From positions 1-55,309 of the forward strand of contig CAJPQT010000018.1 in NCBI GenBank assembly GCA_905372865.1: a DNA stretch of 55,309 bases. The letters are read 5' to 3'. Position numbers and translations under genes: made by a program. The notes under the pieces were generated by a model, which saw nothing but the letters and a program-made list of their open reading frames with translations, was not told where the DNA came from and did no database searches. Source of the DNA: an uncultured Centipeda sp. Lineage in GTDB: Bacteria > Bacillota > Negativicutes > Selenomonadales > Selenomonadaceae. Below, one piece after another: positions 24,930-33,917 of the stretch (the stretch's first letter is position 1; each line of letters begins with the position of its first letter).

Positions 24930-26099
24930 ATGATATATGCGGATCACGCAGCGACGACCGCACTCTCAGAGAGAGCGCTTGTTGCCGCTTTGCCTTTTTT
25001 TCAGGAGAATTACGGGAATGCATCGAGTGCCTATTCGTTTGGCAAGCAGGCGCGAAAAGCTGTCGAGCGGGCGCGTGAACAAGTGGCGTGCGCTGTTGGG
25101 GCGCACGCGGCGGAGATCGTATTTACGGCGGGGGGCTCAGAGGGGAACAATACGGTTCTGCGCGGTGTGGTGGAGGCGGCGCGGCAACAGGGAAGCAAGT
25201 CTGTGCATATCGTTGTCAGCGCGATGGAGCACCCGTCGATTCTCGTGACATGCAGGGCTTTGGAGCGGTGTGGTGTAGAAGTTTCCTACTTGCCTGTTTC
25301 GCGGGCGGGGCGCGTTTCGTCTGCGTCTGTTATCGGTGCGCTACGCACGGATACTCGTCTAGTGTCTGTTATGTATGCCAATAATGAGGTCGGAACGGTT
25401 CAGCCCATTGCTGAGATTGCCGAAGCGTTGGCGGGGCGTGGCATTCCCTTTCACACCGATGCGGTACAGGCGGTCGGGCATATTCCCGTTGATGTTCGGG
25501 AGCTCGGCGTAACGTATCTCACTGCATCGGGGCATAAATTCTACGGGATGAAGGGGACGGGATTCCTCTATCAAAAGGCAGGCGCGGAGCTGCCCGCGTT
25601 GATTGTGGGCGGCGGGCAGGAGCGCGGACTGCGTGCGGGGACGGAGAACACGGCGGGGATTGTTGCGTTGGGCGAGGCTCTGATGGAGAGCTGCGAATGT
25701 ATGGCGGATGAGGCCGTGCGTCTACATGGGCTTGTATCATGTACGGTGCAGGAGATTCGGGAGAATCTGCCCGAGATACGTGTGCATGGAGAAGGCGGTG
25801 GGCACTTGCCGGGGCTGGTGAACATTGGCGTTCCCGGTGTGCGAGGAGAGTCCCTTGTGCATTTGCTCGATCTCAAGGGCATTTGTGTTTCGGCGGCATC
25901 TGCCTGCAACGCAGGGGCGGATGTGCCGTCTCATGTACTTCTTGCAATGGGGTACAGTGAGAAGGAGGCAATGGAAGCACTGCGCATCTCTTATGGACGG
26001 GAGACCACGGGACAGGATGCGCACGCGATCGTGCGGGCGATTGCGGGAGCAGTCGGGAAGATTCGGGGCTTTGAGAAGAAAAATTTTTTTGGTAAATAA
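24930..26099 (+). CDS. Cysteine desulfurase (NifS/IscS/DndA type)
   Basis: This pyridoxal-phosphate enzyme takes sulfur from cysteine as a protein persulfide. It has MIYADHAATT at the start, the PLP lysine K203 in SGHKFYG and the catalytic Cys326 in SASACNAG. The 389-aa length is typical. I chose the ATG at 24930 because GGTGA lies 8 bp upstream; GTG codons upstream are possible. It lies behind the BREX-like operon but after a MITE and a terminator. It could supply sulfur to BrxP for DNA modification, as DndA does for DndC, or serve Fe-S or tRNA thiolation. The coupling is inference. Confidence 0.88.
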   Translation: MIYADHAATTALSERALVAALPFFQENYGNASSAYSFGKQARKAVERAREQVACAVGAHAAEIVFTAGGSEGNNTVLRGVVEAARQQGSKSVHIVVSAMEHPSILVTCRALERCGVEVSYLPVSRAGRVSSASVIGALRTDTRLVSVMYANNEVGTVQPIAEIAEALAGRGIPFHTDAVQAVGHIPVDVRELGVTYLTASGHKFYGMKGTGFLYQKAGAELPALIVGGGQERGLRAGTENTAGIVALGEALMESCECMADEAVRLHGLVSCTVQEIRENLPEIRVHGEGGGHLPGLVNIGVPGVRGESLVHLLDLKGICVSAASACNAGADVPSHVLLAMGYSEKEAMEALRISYGRETTGQDAHAIVRAIAGAVGKIRGFEKKNFFGK

Positions 26100-26170
26100 A
26101 TGAGGATGTATCGAAATATTTGTATTTTGTTGCTTTACTGACCTCAATCGTAATCCAATTCACACAAACA

Positions 26171-26202
26171 AATCCCCCGCCGCAGATCTGCGGCGGGGGA
26201 TT
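26171..26202. terminator. Perfect 32-bp palindromic terminator between convergent genes
   Basis: The sequence AATCCCCCGCCGCAGA is followed directly by its exact reverse complement. It lies between the desulfurase gene and the convergent aldolase gene and can serve both strands. Confidence 0.8.
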
Positions 26203-26246
26203 GTTCGTGAGAATATGGGGGAAAGGACAGGTCTGTCAGGAGGTCA

Positions 26247-27134
26247 TCAGGTGATGGAGGCCTGATAGATGCTGTCGATTGCCTTCTTGAGGACGGCATT
26301 GAATTCATCGTCGCTCTGCGAGAAGCGCAGATCCTGCGCGAGGGCACGGGAGAAGCTGGCGATGAGGCCGTGGTTGCGCGCGAGTTTTTCGTTCGCATTG
26401 TCCATGGTGTAGCCGCCGCTGAGGGCGACGACGCGGACGACGTGGCTGTCCTTCATGATCTCCGCGTAGAGGTTGTCGACGGTCGGGATGGTGACCTTGA
26501 ACATGATCTTGGCATCGGCGGGCAGCTTTGCGAGGTGCTCCTTCATGCAGCCGAGCATGATCTCCTCTGCCTTTGCCTTGTCGGGGCAGTGGATGTCGAC
26601 CTCGGGTTCGAGGATGGGGACGAGCCCCTTGCGGACGATCTGCATGCCGACCTCGAACTGCTGGTCAATGACGGCGCGGATGCCGTCGGGGTTCGCCTGT
26701 TTGATGACGGAGCGCATCTTTGTGCCGAAGATGTGACGCTCGTTCGCGCGGTCGAGCAGGTCGTCGAGCCCCGGGATCGGCTTCATGAGCTGAACGCCGT
26801 CCTTCTCGTCGGCAAGCCCCTTGTCGACCTTGAGGATGGGGACGATGCCCTTCTGATTCCAGAGGAAATCTGCGGAAAAGTGGCTGTCGATCTTGCGGTC
26901 CATTGTGTTCTCGAAGAGGATTGCCGCGAGGATGCGGCTCTTGTCGAACGAGGGGCTCTTGATGATGCGCGTGCGCATCTCGTGGACGCGCGTGAACATC
27001 TCCTCCTCGCCGTGATAGGCGCTCTCGTCGACGCCGTACGCCTTGAGTGCCTTCGGCGTGGAGCCGCCGCTCTGGTCAAGTGCGGCGATAAAGCCTTTGT
27101 CCTCGGTCATGCGTTTGAGCTGCTGCTGATTCAT
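26247..27134 (-). CDS. fda: Class I fructose-bisphosphate aldolase
   Basis: This 295-aa Schiff-base aldolase splits fructose-1,6-bisphosphate in glycolysis. It starts MNQQQLKRMTEDKGFIAALD and has SGGSTPKALKAYGV, FENTMDR, GIVPILKVDKGL and VPILEPEVDI, all characteristic of the bacterial class I family (Staphylococcus Fda type). A good promoter (-35 TTGATT, -10 TATAAT) lies 65-95 bp upstream, and the start is preceded by GGAGGTATG. It is a single-gene unit. Confidence 0.95.
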   Translation of the reverse strand: MNQQQLKRMTEDKGFIAALDQSGGSTPKALKAYGVDESAYHGEEEMFTRVHEMRTRIIKSPSFDKSRILAAILFENTMDRKIDSHFSADFLWNQKGIVPILKVDKGLADEKDGVQLMKPIPGLDDLLDRANERHIFGTKMRSVIKQANPDGIRAVIDQQFEVGMQIVRKGLVPILEPEVDIHCPDKAKAEEIMLGCMKEHLAKLPADAKIMFKVTIPTVDNLYAEIMKDSHVVRVVALSGGYTMDNANEKLARNHGLIASFSRALAQDLRFSQSDDEFNAVLKKAIDSIYQASIT

Positions 27135-27199
27135 TGGACATACCTCCTAGTTGTGAACATATGAGAGAGGGGAAAACTCCCCTGTTGGATTCTGGCCTT

Positions 27200-27228
27200 A
27201 TTATAACGCAGTTGAGAAGCGAAATCAA
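27200..27228 (-). promoter_or_regulatory. Promoter of the aldolase gene
   Basis: On the minus strand TTGATT (27228-27223) and TATAAT (27205-27200) are separated by 17 bp. The distance to the start codon is about 65 bp. Confidence 0.75.
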
Positions 27229-27279
27229 TTATTATAAGAGGATTTATCAAAAATAAATGATGTTCGTGTATCCTTGTGC

Positions 27280-27308
27280 TTGACCCACCGGCTGAAATAT
27301 CGTAAGGT
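27280..27308 (+). promoter_or_regulatory. Probable promoter of the 269-aa protein gene
   Basis: TTGACC (27280-27285), 17 bp and TAAGGT (27303-27308) lie 34 bp before the start at 27342. The -10 match is only moderate. Confidence 0.5.
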
Positions 27309-27341
27309 AACGGCATCGAATATATGGGGAGGATTCCGCTG

Positions 27342-28151
27342 ATGCGCTTATATCATTGGATTCAGGCAAAGATGTTCAGTACCTATGAGGACTGGTGCCT
27401 GAAGTGCAGTTCGATGAACCGTCACGGCTTTCATATTGTGGGGATCGAGAACGAATTGAAGTCCATGCGGGACGGTACGAATATGTTTGTGGAGATCTGC
27501 CCGCCGCAGGCGGTCGAGGGCTGCACGTCGATGAAGGCAATCAGCGGGGCAGCTGCCGATCAGGTGGCGCTCACGCTGGAAATCGGCGGGAAGAAGCATC
27601 GCCGCACGGACCTTTCCTATGACGCCGCGGCGCGGATCATGAAAGACTTCGTGCGAAAAGGAATGCTCCCCGATGTCGAGGCATATGAACCGACCGAAGA
27701 CGATCCCAAAGCGATTGCGGACGCAGTCACTGCGCTTGCAAACATTCTGCGTGTGGATGCCGCATATACGAAGCAGCTGCGAAAAAAGTTACAGGCGAAA
27801 GGTTCCACAGGCATCGACGCTGCATGGGAGGGCCTTTGCAAAAAACTCGTGCGCAGCGGCAGGGCAGCGGCGCTCGACTGGAAGAGCGAGCGGGAGGATT
27901 TTGTTGCTGCCGTGCAGTCGCTGACAGCAGGCACGGGTCTTGCTGTTGACGGGGATATGCTCGGTGAGACGGACGGGATTTCTGTCTGGAGCAAGGATGT
28001 GAATGCGCATTGGCACGATCATGTCCTTGCTGCGATGGATATGAACAACGAGGACTATGTCCTGCTTGTTTTGACGCGGGCGGACTTTGCGCGTGCGTCA
28101 GAATATGCACGCGTCCTCCTGCACCGAATTGCACGAGCGGAGGAGATGTGA
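27342..28151 (+). CDS. Cytoplasmic protein with a possible DUF6630-like C-terminal domain, 269 aa
   Basis: The ATG at 27342 has GGGGAGG 9 bp upstream, so I reject the earlier ATG at 27324. Residues 1-130 include ENELKSMRDGTNMFVEICP. The C-terminal part (AALDWKSEREDFVAAVQSL through HDHVLAAMDMNNEDYVLLVL) resembles the DUF6630 family from memory, which I cannot verify here. There is no signal peptide or membrane segment. It is a single gene between divergent fda and the diguanylate cyclase gene. Function is unknown. Confidence 0.65.
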   Translation: MRLYHWIQAKMFSTYEDWCLKCSSMNRHGFHIVGIENELKSMRDGTNMFVEICPPQAVEGCTSMKAISGAAADQVALTLEIGGKKHRRTDLSYDAAARIMKDFVRKGMLPDVEAYEPTEDDPKAIADAVTALANILRVDAAYTKQLRKKLQAKGSTGIDAAWEGLCKKLVRSGRAAALDWKSEREDFVAAVQSLTAGTGLAVDGDMLGETDGISVWSKDVNAHWHDHVLAAMDMNNEDYVLLVLTRADFARASEYARVLLHRIARAEEM

Positions 28152-28277
28152 GACGATCTGGGTGGCGCACAGCAAAGGCCGTGTAGAAAAAGTTACTAAA
28201 CTACTTTTCTTTTTCTTATAAATACCTTATTATATAAAAATGAAAAGTGTTTTTTATCGTTTACTTATAAGGGAGAG

Positions 28278-29558
28278 ATGGCCTTGTATCATGTGCAGCT
28301 GAAGATTGCCTTTATCGGCATTGCCGAAGATAAGGCTGCGCTCTGGAAAGGGATCGCCCCCAAGGAGCATTTCAGTCATAGCTTTTACACGATTTGCAAG
28401 GAAGAGGATCTGGTTCGGGAACTGGCAGATGAGGAGCAGCTGCTCGTTGTCATGGATCAAGCAAGTTTCCTGTCGCCAAGCATGGTTCGCAAACGTATGC
28501 CGACGCATGACAGCCTGCTGATTCTGTGCGCCGACGACTCAGATCAGCTGGTGAGCGAGGACTACGATGCGGTCGATGATATCTGGCTGAATGGCGGGCT
28601 GAAGCTTGCACGGTTTCATTTCGCCAATCTCCTGACGCGGATCGCCGAGCGCAAGCGCGCATGGCTGCGGGAAAATTGGCTGCAGACAACGATCAACACG
28701 CTCCCCGATATGGTCTGGTTCAAGGACCTGAAGGGCATTCACCTTGATGTCAATGACGCTTTTTGTACGGCGGTCGCGAAGGAAAAGGCGGATGTCAGAG
28801 GTCGGGATCATTACTATATCTGGGACATTCCGAAGGAAGTCTACGAGGCGAGCGACTATGTCTGCGTTGAGACCGAGGATGAAGTCCTCGCCGCTCGGGC
28901 CACCTGTCTGTTTGATGAAGAGGTCATGAAGGCGGACGGCCGTCTGAGTAAGCTCAAGACCTACAAAACGCCGATTTTCGACGGTGATACGATCATCGGC
29001 ACGGTCGGCATTGCCCGTGATGTAACGAAGGAATACGAATATCAGCAGAATATCGTTTACATGGCGCTGCACGACCAGCTTACAGGACTTGCGAACCGCC
29101 GCCAGCTGGATGAATTTTTGTCTAAGCTGGAGACGAATGAAATGGTTGTCGCTTACCTTGACTTAGACCATTTCAAGTCGGTGAACGATACATACGGTCA
29201 CTTGGCGGGGGATGAGGCGCTCGTACGAACCTCCGAGTTAATCAAAAAACATTTCCCCGATACGCTGAATGTTCGTATCGGCGGCGATGAATTTCTCATC
29301 GTATTCACGGATGGTGTGGTAAGCGAGGATATCCCTGGGCGTATGCAGGATTTTATTGATGATTTCTTTGAGGCGTTCAAAGAGGATAAACGCTTCGGAG
29401 TCCTGTCGGTCAGTGCAGGCATTGCCGAGGGGAAAGTCGGGCATGGCTCGTTTGACCTGCTGCTGCAGAAAGCGGATGAGGCACTCTATGAGGCGAAAGA
29501 GGCGGGACGCGGCCGCTATGTGATCAGTCACCGCGATGAGCATGAAGTGATACGGTAG
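28278..29558 (+). CDS. PAS-GGDEF diguanylate cyclase
   Basis: This 426-aa protein makes cyclic di-GMP. An N-terminal receiver-like or unknown sensory part (1-125) is followed by a PAS domain (about 135-255, TLPDMVWFKDLKGIHLDVND). The GGDEF domain starts near 265 (HDQLTGLANRRQLDEFL) and has the intact active-site motif GGDEF at 335-339. No transmembrane segment is seen, so it senses a cytoplasmic signal. GGGAGAG precedes the start. I see no RxxD inhibitory site in the expected place. It is the only c-di-GMP gene in the window. Confidence 0.92.
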   Translation: MALYHVQLKIAFIGIAEDKAALWKGIAPKEHFSHSFYTICKEEDLVRELADEEQLLVVMDQASFLSPSMVRKRMPTHDSLLILCADDSDQLVSEDYDAVDDIWLNGGLKLARFHFANLLTRIAERKRAWLRENWLQTTINTLPDMVWFKDLKGIHLDVNDAFCTAVAKEKADVRGRDHYYIWDIPKEVYEASDYVCVETEDEVLAARATCLFDEEVMKADGRLSKLKTYKTPIFDGDTIIGTVGIARDVTKEYEYQQNIVYMALHDQLTGLANRRQLDEFLSKLETNEMVVAYLDLDHFKSVNDTYGHLAGDEALVRTSELIKKHFPDTLNVRIGGDEFLIVFTDGVVSEDIPGRMQDFIDDFFEAFKEDKRFGVLSVSAGIAEGKVGHGSFDLLLQKADEALYEAKEAGRGRYVISHRDEHEVIR

Positions 29559-29660
29559 GGAATAGGGGCTGTTGCACGTTTTGGACGGGACGATGTCAAG
29601 CATTCGACAGCACCTCGTCCATCATTTATAGGACAGCTGCAAATAATGCCAATACAGAAT

Positions 29661-29698
29661 AAAGCAGCGATTTGCAAGAACATGCAGATCGCTGCTTT
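29661..29698. terminator. Bidirectional intrinsic terminator
   Basis: Arms AAAGCAGCGATTTGC (29661-29675) and its complement (29684-29698, one G-U pair) with an 8-nt loop lie between the GGDEF gene and the convergent secreted-protein array. A- and T-runs flank both sides. Confidence 0.85.
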
Positions 29699-29710
29699 TG
29701 TATGTTGCGA

Positions 29711-30577
29711 TTAGTCTTCGTACGACCAGCCGTACCACGAGGAGGCGAGGGCGGCGCGCGTGTCCTTGTCGAGTTCCTCCCACGAGACGAAGTTGACGCG
29801 GCGGCCGCTTCTATCGAGCAGTTCGCGCCGGAACTTCTCGGCGTCTTCGCCATAGGGGTCGACGTCCTTGTTCAGATAGAGGAGTTTCATGGAGGTGTAG
29901 AACGGCTCGACTTGCTCGCCGTGGACACTCACAGTCCCCTCTGCATGGGCGTTCGTTCCGACGCCGAGGTCGACATCGGCCCAGAGAATCTGGGCATCGT
30001 ATACGATGCCGCAGCGATCCGTTGCGCTCGTTCGGCTTTCGTCGCGCGGCATTCGCTGCGTATCGACTATGTAGATGTAGTGTCCATCCGTCTTTTTCCC
30101 TCGGATGTAGAGGCGTGTGAGGTCGGGGAACTGCGTGTTCGCATGATTGACAGCGTACGGCTCGAGCGTTGTCCCGTCCTCGCTGATCTCATACGCCACG
30201 CCGTAGACCTCACTCGGATAGTTCTCACAGAGATAGTGGAGGCCCTTTTTCTGTTCCTCTGAGATGCTGTCCCCCGCATAGCAGAGCGGATCTTTGTTCA
30301 GGAAATGGCGGCTGATGAGGAGTTCGAGCCGTCCGTCGCGGTCGAGGTCGGTGACGGCGGCGTAGAAGGTATAGTGACTGTGCTCCGCCATGCCGCTCTT
30401 TAGGATGCTGTCCCATGTGTGATACTGGTCGTTGATCTCCTGCTGTATCACACCTGATGCCGCCATGACATTGAGCTGCGCTTCCGTGTCAATCGCTGCG
30501 GGTGCGGCAGCGGCGGATGCCGCCAACGAGAGTGCGGAAAGCGCTGCGCCGAGCGATTTTTTGAGCGAGATTGTCAT
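29711..30577 (-). CDS. Secreted protein, tandem paralogue 4 (most divergent)
   Basis: This 288-aa protein has the signal peptide MTISLKKSLGAALSALSLAAS, near-identical at its start to its neighbours. It shares the core pattern AAVTDLDRDGRLELLISR, an Asp-rich loop (DxDxDGxxE) that resembles calcium-binding EF-hand or FG-GAP loops. The C-terminus is ELDKDTRAALASSWYGWSYED, a diverged form of the block shared by the other three copies. It is last in the array, 24 bp after its neighbour. The function is unknown. Confidence 0.8.
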   Translation of the reverse strand: MTISLKKSLGAALSALSLAASAAAAPAAIDTEAQLNVMAASGVIQQEINDQYHTWDSILKSGMAEHSHYTFYAAVTDLDRDGRLELLISRHFLNKDPLCYAGDSISEEQKKGLHYLCENYPSEVYGVAYEISEDGTTLEPYAVNHANTQFPDLTRLYIRGKKTDGHYIYIVDTQRMPRDESRTSATDRCGIVYDAQILWADVDLGVGTNAHAEGTVSVHGEQVEPFYTSMKLLYLNKDVDPYGEDAEKFRRELLDRSGRRVNFVSWEELDKDTRAALASSWYGWSYED

Positions 30578-30601
30578 TGTGTGCCTCCTTTTTATGAATG
30601 G

Positions 30602-31471
30602 TTATCCCTTTCCGTCGATGACACCGTAGACAAAGCCTGCCCACGAGGCGGCAAGGGCTTCCTGCGGATCGCGGTTGAGCTCGTCGCCGCTCACCCAGCG
30701 GATGGAGCTTGGCGGCAGGAGTGCATAGCCAAAGGTCTGATACAGATCGGTCTGCTGAAATTCCCGTCCACTCATATTCGTATGGGCGGGATCGCCGTCA
30801 AAGACACTGGCGGAGACGTGGATTTTCCTGCAGGTGGAGGGGCTGTCCACGTCCCGATAGCTGCCTTTTTCCGCGGCGAGCAGCTGACAGCGCAGCGTTC
30901 CATGGTAGAGGGCGACGCGCTGATAGGACGCTGTATAGGAGTAAGAAGGGTCATTGTCCGTGAAGTAATCGCTCCGGGAGACGGTTACGGTACGGACATG
31001 ATGCCAGCGCGTGCCGTGCTCGTCAATCTCACTGAGGGGCTGGAGGTTCATCAAATCGGGCCAGTCGTAGCCGTTCTCTGCGCGGAGGCGTTCGAGCCGT
31101 CCGTCCGCAGAGATCTCGTAGGCGGACAGGCTGATATCAATCGGGATATCCACAACACCCGCCGCATGGGGACCGGATATATCCATCAGTGTCATCGCAT
31201 GGCGCACGAGCAGTTCAAGGCGACCGTTGGCATCGAGATCGGTGACGGCGATGTGCGTCAGGCGGGGGTTGAAGCGTCTGAGATAGGGAAACGGTGCCTG
31301 ACCCTTATCCCAGCGCGCGACGAACTCATCCTTCCACAGCGGCTCTGCCTCCGCGATCATCTGCAGCTGTGCCTCGGGGCTTGGCGCGGCTGCGGCGGGA
31401 GTGGGGGCGGGCATGATGAGTGCGAGGGCGGCAAGTGCTGCACTGAACGCTTTTTTGAGCGAGATTGTCAT
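30602..31471 (-). CDS. Secreted protein, tandem paralogue 3
   Basis: This 289-aa protein has the signal peptide MTISLKKAFSAALAALALIM. The Asp loop reads AVTDLDANGRLELLVRHA. The C-terminus is NRDPQEALAASWAGFVYGVI followed by DGKG. At DNA level its 3' end is almost identical to those of paralogues 1 and 2 (for instance 30620-30665 against 31520-31560 and 32415-32460). This points to recent duplication or gene conversion. AAAGGAGG precedes the start. Function is unknown; a surface or periplasmic role is likely. Confidence 0.8.
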   Translation of the reverse strand: MTISLKKAFSAALAALALIMPAPTPAAAAPSPEAQLQMIAEAEPLWKDEFVARWDKGQAPFPYLRRFNPRLTHIAVTDLDANGRLELLVRHAMTLMDISGPHAAGVVDIPIDISLSAYEISADGRLERLRAENGYDWPDLMNLQPLSEIDEHGTRWHHVRTVTVSRSDYFTDNDPSYSYTASYQRVALYHGTLRCQLLAAEKGSYRDVDSPSTCRKIHVSASVFDGDPAHTNMSGREFQQTDLYQTFGYALLPPSSIRWVSGDELNRDPQEALAASWAGFVYGVIDGKG

Positions 31472-31495
31472 TGTGTGCCTCCTTTTAATGAATGG

Positions 31496-32368
31496 CTATC
31501 CCTTTCCGTCGATGGCGCCGTAGACAAAGCCTGCCCACGAGGCGGCAAGGGCTTCGCGCGGATTGCGTTTCAGCTCATCGCCGCCCATCCAGTATATGAC
31601 ATTGGCCGGTATGTAGATATGACTAAAGTCCTGATAAAATGCGCTCTTCACGAAATCGTCATGACGCATGTTAAGATGGGCGGGGTCGCCGTCGTAAATG
31701 TTTGCGTAGGAGGGAACTGCCTCGACGCGGTCGATGTCATAGACGTTGTAATAGCCTTTTTCCTCCGCGAGCAGATCATATCGTACCACACCGTTTACAA
31801 GGGCGACCCGCTGATAGAAGACGGTATAGTTGTAGAGATGATGCTCGTCCTCTATGAGGATGCTCGTGTCGACGTTGTACCAACGCGTATTGTTGCTGTC
31901 GATCCCATGGAGAGCCAGCCCTGTCAGATTGGGTGCGCCGCCGTTTTCCATCATGGGGAGGCGCGTGAGGCGGCCGTCCGTGCCGATCTCGTAGACCGCC
32001 ATGGCGAGCGCGGTTGGGATGTTGCGGAAGGGATACGGGGTGATGCCTTCATGCACTCTCAGCACGGCGGCGTGACGGAAGAGCAGTTCCAGCCGCCCAT
32101 TGCCGTCGAGATCGGTGACGGCGAAATACGTGCGGGAGGGATCGAAGACAATCGGTTCGGGCTCCGCCGTTTCACCCGGATTCCAATGTGTGACGAACTC
32201 ATCCTTCCAGAGTTTTTCCGCCTTGGCGATGGTATTCAGCTGATCCTTTGCTGCCGCAGGCGATATGATGTGCTGTGCGGTGGAGGATGCGGCAGACGCG
32301 GATGCCGTCGTGAGCATGAGCGCGGCAAGTGCCGCAAGTATGGCCTTTTCGAGCGAGATATGTTCCAT
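31496..32368 (-). CDS. Secreted protein, tandem paralogue 2
   Basis: The ATG at 32368 (MEHISLEKAILAALAALML) has AAAAGGAGG upstream, so upstream in-frame Met codons are not used. The product is about 290 aa with a signal peptide. It has AVTDLDGNGRLELLFRHA and the C-terminal block LKRNPREALAASWAGFVYGA. The middle shares KGYYNVYDIDRVEAVPSYAN with paralogue 1 (SYYNVYDIDRIEEVPLYVS), so these two are the closest pair. Function is unknown. Confidence 0.8.
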   Translation of the reverse strand: MEHISLEKAILAALAALMLTTASASAASSTAQHIISPAAAKDQLNTIAKAEKLWKDEFVTHWNPGETAEPEPIVFDPSRTYFAVTDLDGNGRLELLFRHAAVLRVHEGITPYPFRNIPTALAMAVYEIGTDGRLTRLPMMENGGAPNLTGLALHGIDSNNTRWYNVDTSILIEDEHHLYNYTVFYQRVALVNGVVRYDLLAEEKGYYNVYDIDRVEAVPSYANIYDGDPAHLNMRHDDFVKSAFYQDFSHIYIPANVIYWMGGDELKRNPREALAASWAGFVYGAIDGKG

Positions 32369-32393
32369 CGCGCACCTCCTTTTGTGCAGGCTG

Positions 32394-33260
32394 TTATCCC
32401 TTCCCGTCGATGACGCCGTAGACAAAGCCTGCCCACGAGGCGGCAAGGGCTTCCTGCGGATCGCGGTTCAGCTCATCGCCGCTCATCCAGTGTACGGCAC
32501 TGGGGGGCGTGTAGATCCGATAGAAGTCCTGATAAAATTCTGTCAGTGCAAAATCGGCAGGGTTCATCTCAATATGGGAGGGGTCGCCGTCGCAGATGCT
32601 GACATAGAGGGGAACCTCCTCGATGCGGTCAATGTCATAGACGTTGTAATAGCTGCTTTCCTCTGCGAGCAGTTTGCACGTGACGACACTGTCTGCGATG
32701 GCAATCTGCTGATAGGCGACGGTACCGTGATAGTGACCGTGCTCGTCCTCTGTGATGGTTCTCGTGCAGATATTGTACGGACGCGTGCCGTCGGCGTTCA
32801 CCTGATGGAGCGCGTACAGCTTCGTGAGATCGGGTGCGCCGTAGCCGTTTTCCGTCTCGGGGAGGCGTGCAAGGCGGCCGTCCGTGCCGATCTCGTAGAC
32901 TGCCATGGCGACCGCTGTGGGGATGTCACGGAGGGGATACGGGGGGATGCCCTGCGGCATAGCGGCGTGACGGAAGAGCAGCTCGAGGCGTCCGTTGCCG
33001 TCGAGGTCGGTGACGGCAAAGCGGGTCTGGGTGGGGTCATAATTTAACAGATGGGGCTGCGGTGTCTGCCCTGCGTCCCATCGTGCGACAAACTCGTCCT
33101 TCCAGAGCGGCTCTGCCTTGGCGATGGTATTCAGCTGCTTCTTTGCTGCCGCAGGCGATGTGATGTGACGTGCGGTGGAGGATTTGGCAGACACGGATGC
33201 CGCCGTAAGCGTGAGCAGGGCAAGTGCCGCAGCGATTGTTTTCTTGAGCGAAATCTTCAT
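32394..33260 (-). CDS. Secreted protein, tandem paralogue 1
   Basis: This 288-aa protein starts MKISLKKTIAAALALLTLT and has a signal peptide ending near VSA. It carries RFAVTDLDGNGRLELLFRHA and the C-terminal block ELNRDPQEALAASWAGFVYG. It is the first gene of the four-gene array, with AAAGGAGG 7 bp before the ATG. The four genes are spaced 24-25 bp apart and read as one operon. LemA ends 50 bp upstream on the same strand, so read-through from that operon is possible. Confidence 0.8.
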   Translation of the reverse strand: MKISLKKTIAAALALLTLTAASVSAKSSTARHITSPAAAKKQLNTIAKAEPLWKDEFVARWDAGQTPQPHLLNYDPTQTRFAVTDLDGNGRLELLFRHAAMPQGIPPYPLRDIPTAVAMAVYEIGTDGRLARLPETENGYGAPDLTKLYALHQVNADGTRPYNICTRTITEDEHGHYHGTVAYQQIAIADSVVTCKLLAEESSYYNVYDIDRIEEVPLYVSICDGDPSHIEMNPADFALTEFYQDFYRIYTPPSAVHWMSGDELNRDPQEALAASWAGFVYGVIDGKG

Positions 33261-33310
33261 CGTATGCCTCCTTTATCTCTGTTTACGGACCATCGTCTCG
33301 TACTTTTCGG

Positions 33311-33880
33311 TTAGAACTTTACCTCGGGTACGGCGTCCGCGCCTTCCTTTGCCTTAAACTGGGGCTTTTGCGTCATGCCCATGAAGCCTGCGAGGAACAT
33401 TCCCGGGAAGGTCGAGATGCGTACGTTGTACTCACGCACCGCCTCGTTGTAGTCGCGCCGTGCGACGGCGATGCGGTTCTCGGAGCCCGACAGCTCGCGC
33501 ATGAGTTCAAGGTACTGCGTGTTTGCCTTGAGGTCGGGGTACGCCTCCGCGATGGCAAAGAGACGACCAAGTGCGCCCGTCAGCTCCGCGTTCGCCGCAT
33601 CCATCTGCTCCACGCCCTGCGCACCTGCAAGTTTCGCACGCGCGTTTACAACCTCCTCGATGATGGCCTTTTCGTGCACGTCATAGCCCTTGACCGTGTT
33701 CACGAGGTTCGGGATGAGGTCGCTGCGCCGCTGCATCTGGTTCTCGACCTGTCCGTAGGAGGCATCGACGCGGATCTCCGCCTCCTTCAGCCCGTTGTAG
33801 AGGGAGAAAAAGCCGAAGATGCCGATGAGGATGACGACGATGAGAACGATCCCAACGGAGATAAAGCCCTTGTTGTTCAT
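33311..33880 (-). CDS. lemA: LemA family protein
   Basis: This 189-aa protein has one N-terminal membrane anchor (FISVGIVLIVVILIGIFGFF) and the LemA coiled-coil core: NGLKEAEIRVDASYGQVENQ, QRRSDLIPNLVNTVKGY, then NARAKLAGA and YPDLKANTQYLEL. The ATG at 33880 is preceded by GGAAG. LemA proteins sit at the membrane facing out and commonly pair with TPM-domain proteins, as here, where the TPM gene is immediately upstream. The exact role is not established. Confidence 0.93.
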   Translation of the reverse strand: MNNKGFISVGIVLIVVILIGIFGFFSLYNGLKEAEIRVDASYGQVENQMQRRSDLIPNLVNTVKGYDVHEKAIIEEVVNARAKLAGAQGVEQMDAANAELTGALGRLFAIAEAYPDLKANTQYLELMRELSGSENRIAVARRDYNEAVREYNVRISTFPGMFLAGFMGMTQKPQFKAKEGADAVPEVKF

Positions 33881-33917
33881 GGTGAAAACTTCCTTTCGTG
33901 CAGCTTCCTGTGTGTCT

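Noticed and set aside
30581..32413. 610-aa plus-strand reading frame
   Set aside because: It lies antisense to the secreted paralogues, which have signal peptides and ribosome sites; it is a shadow of GC-rich codon use.
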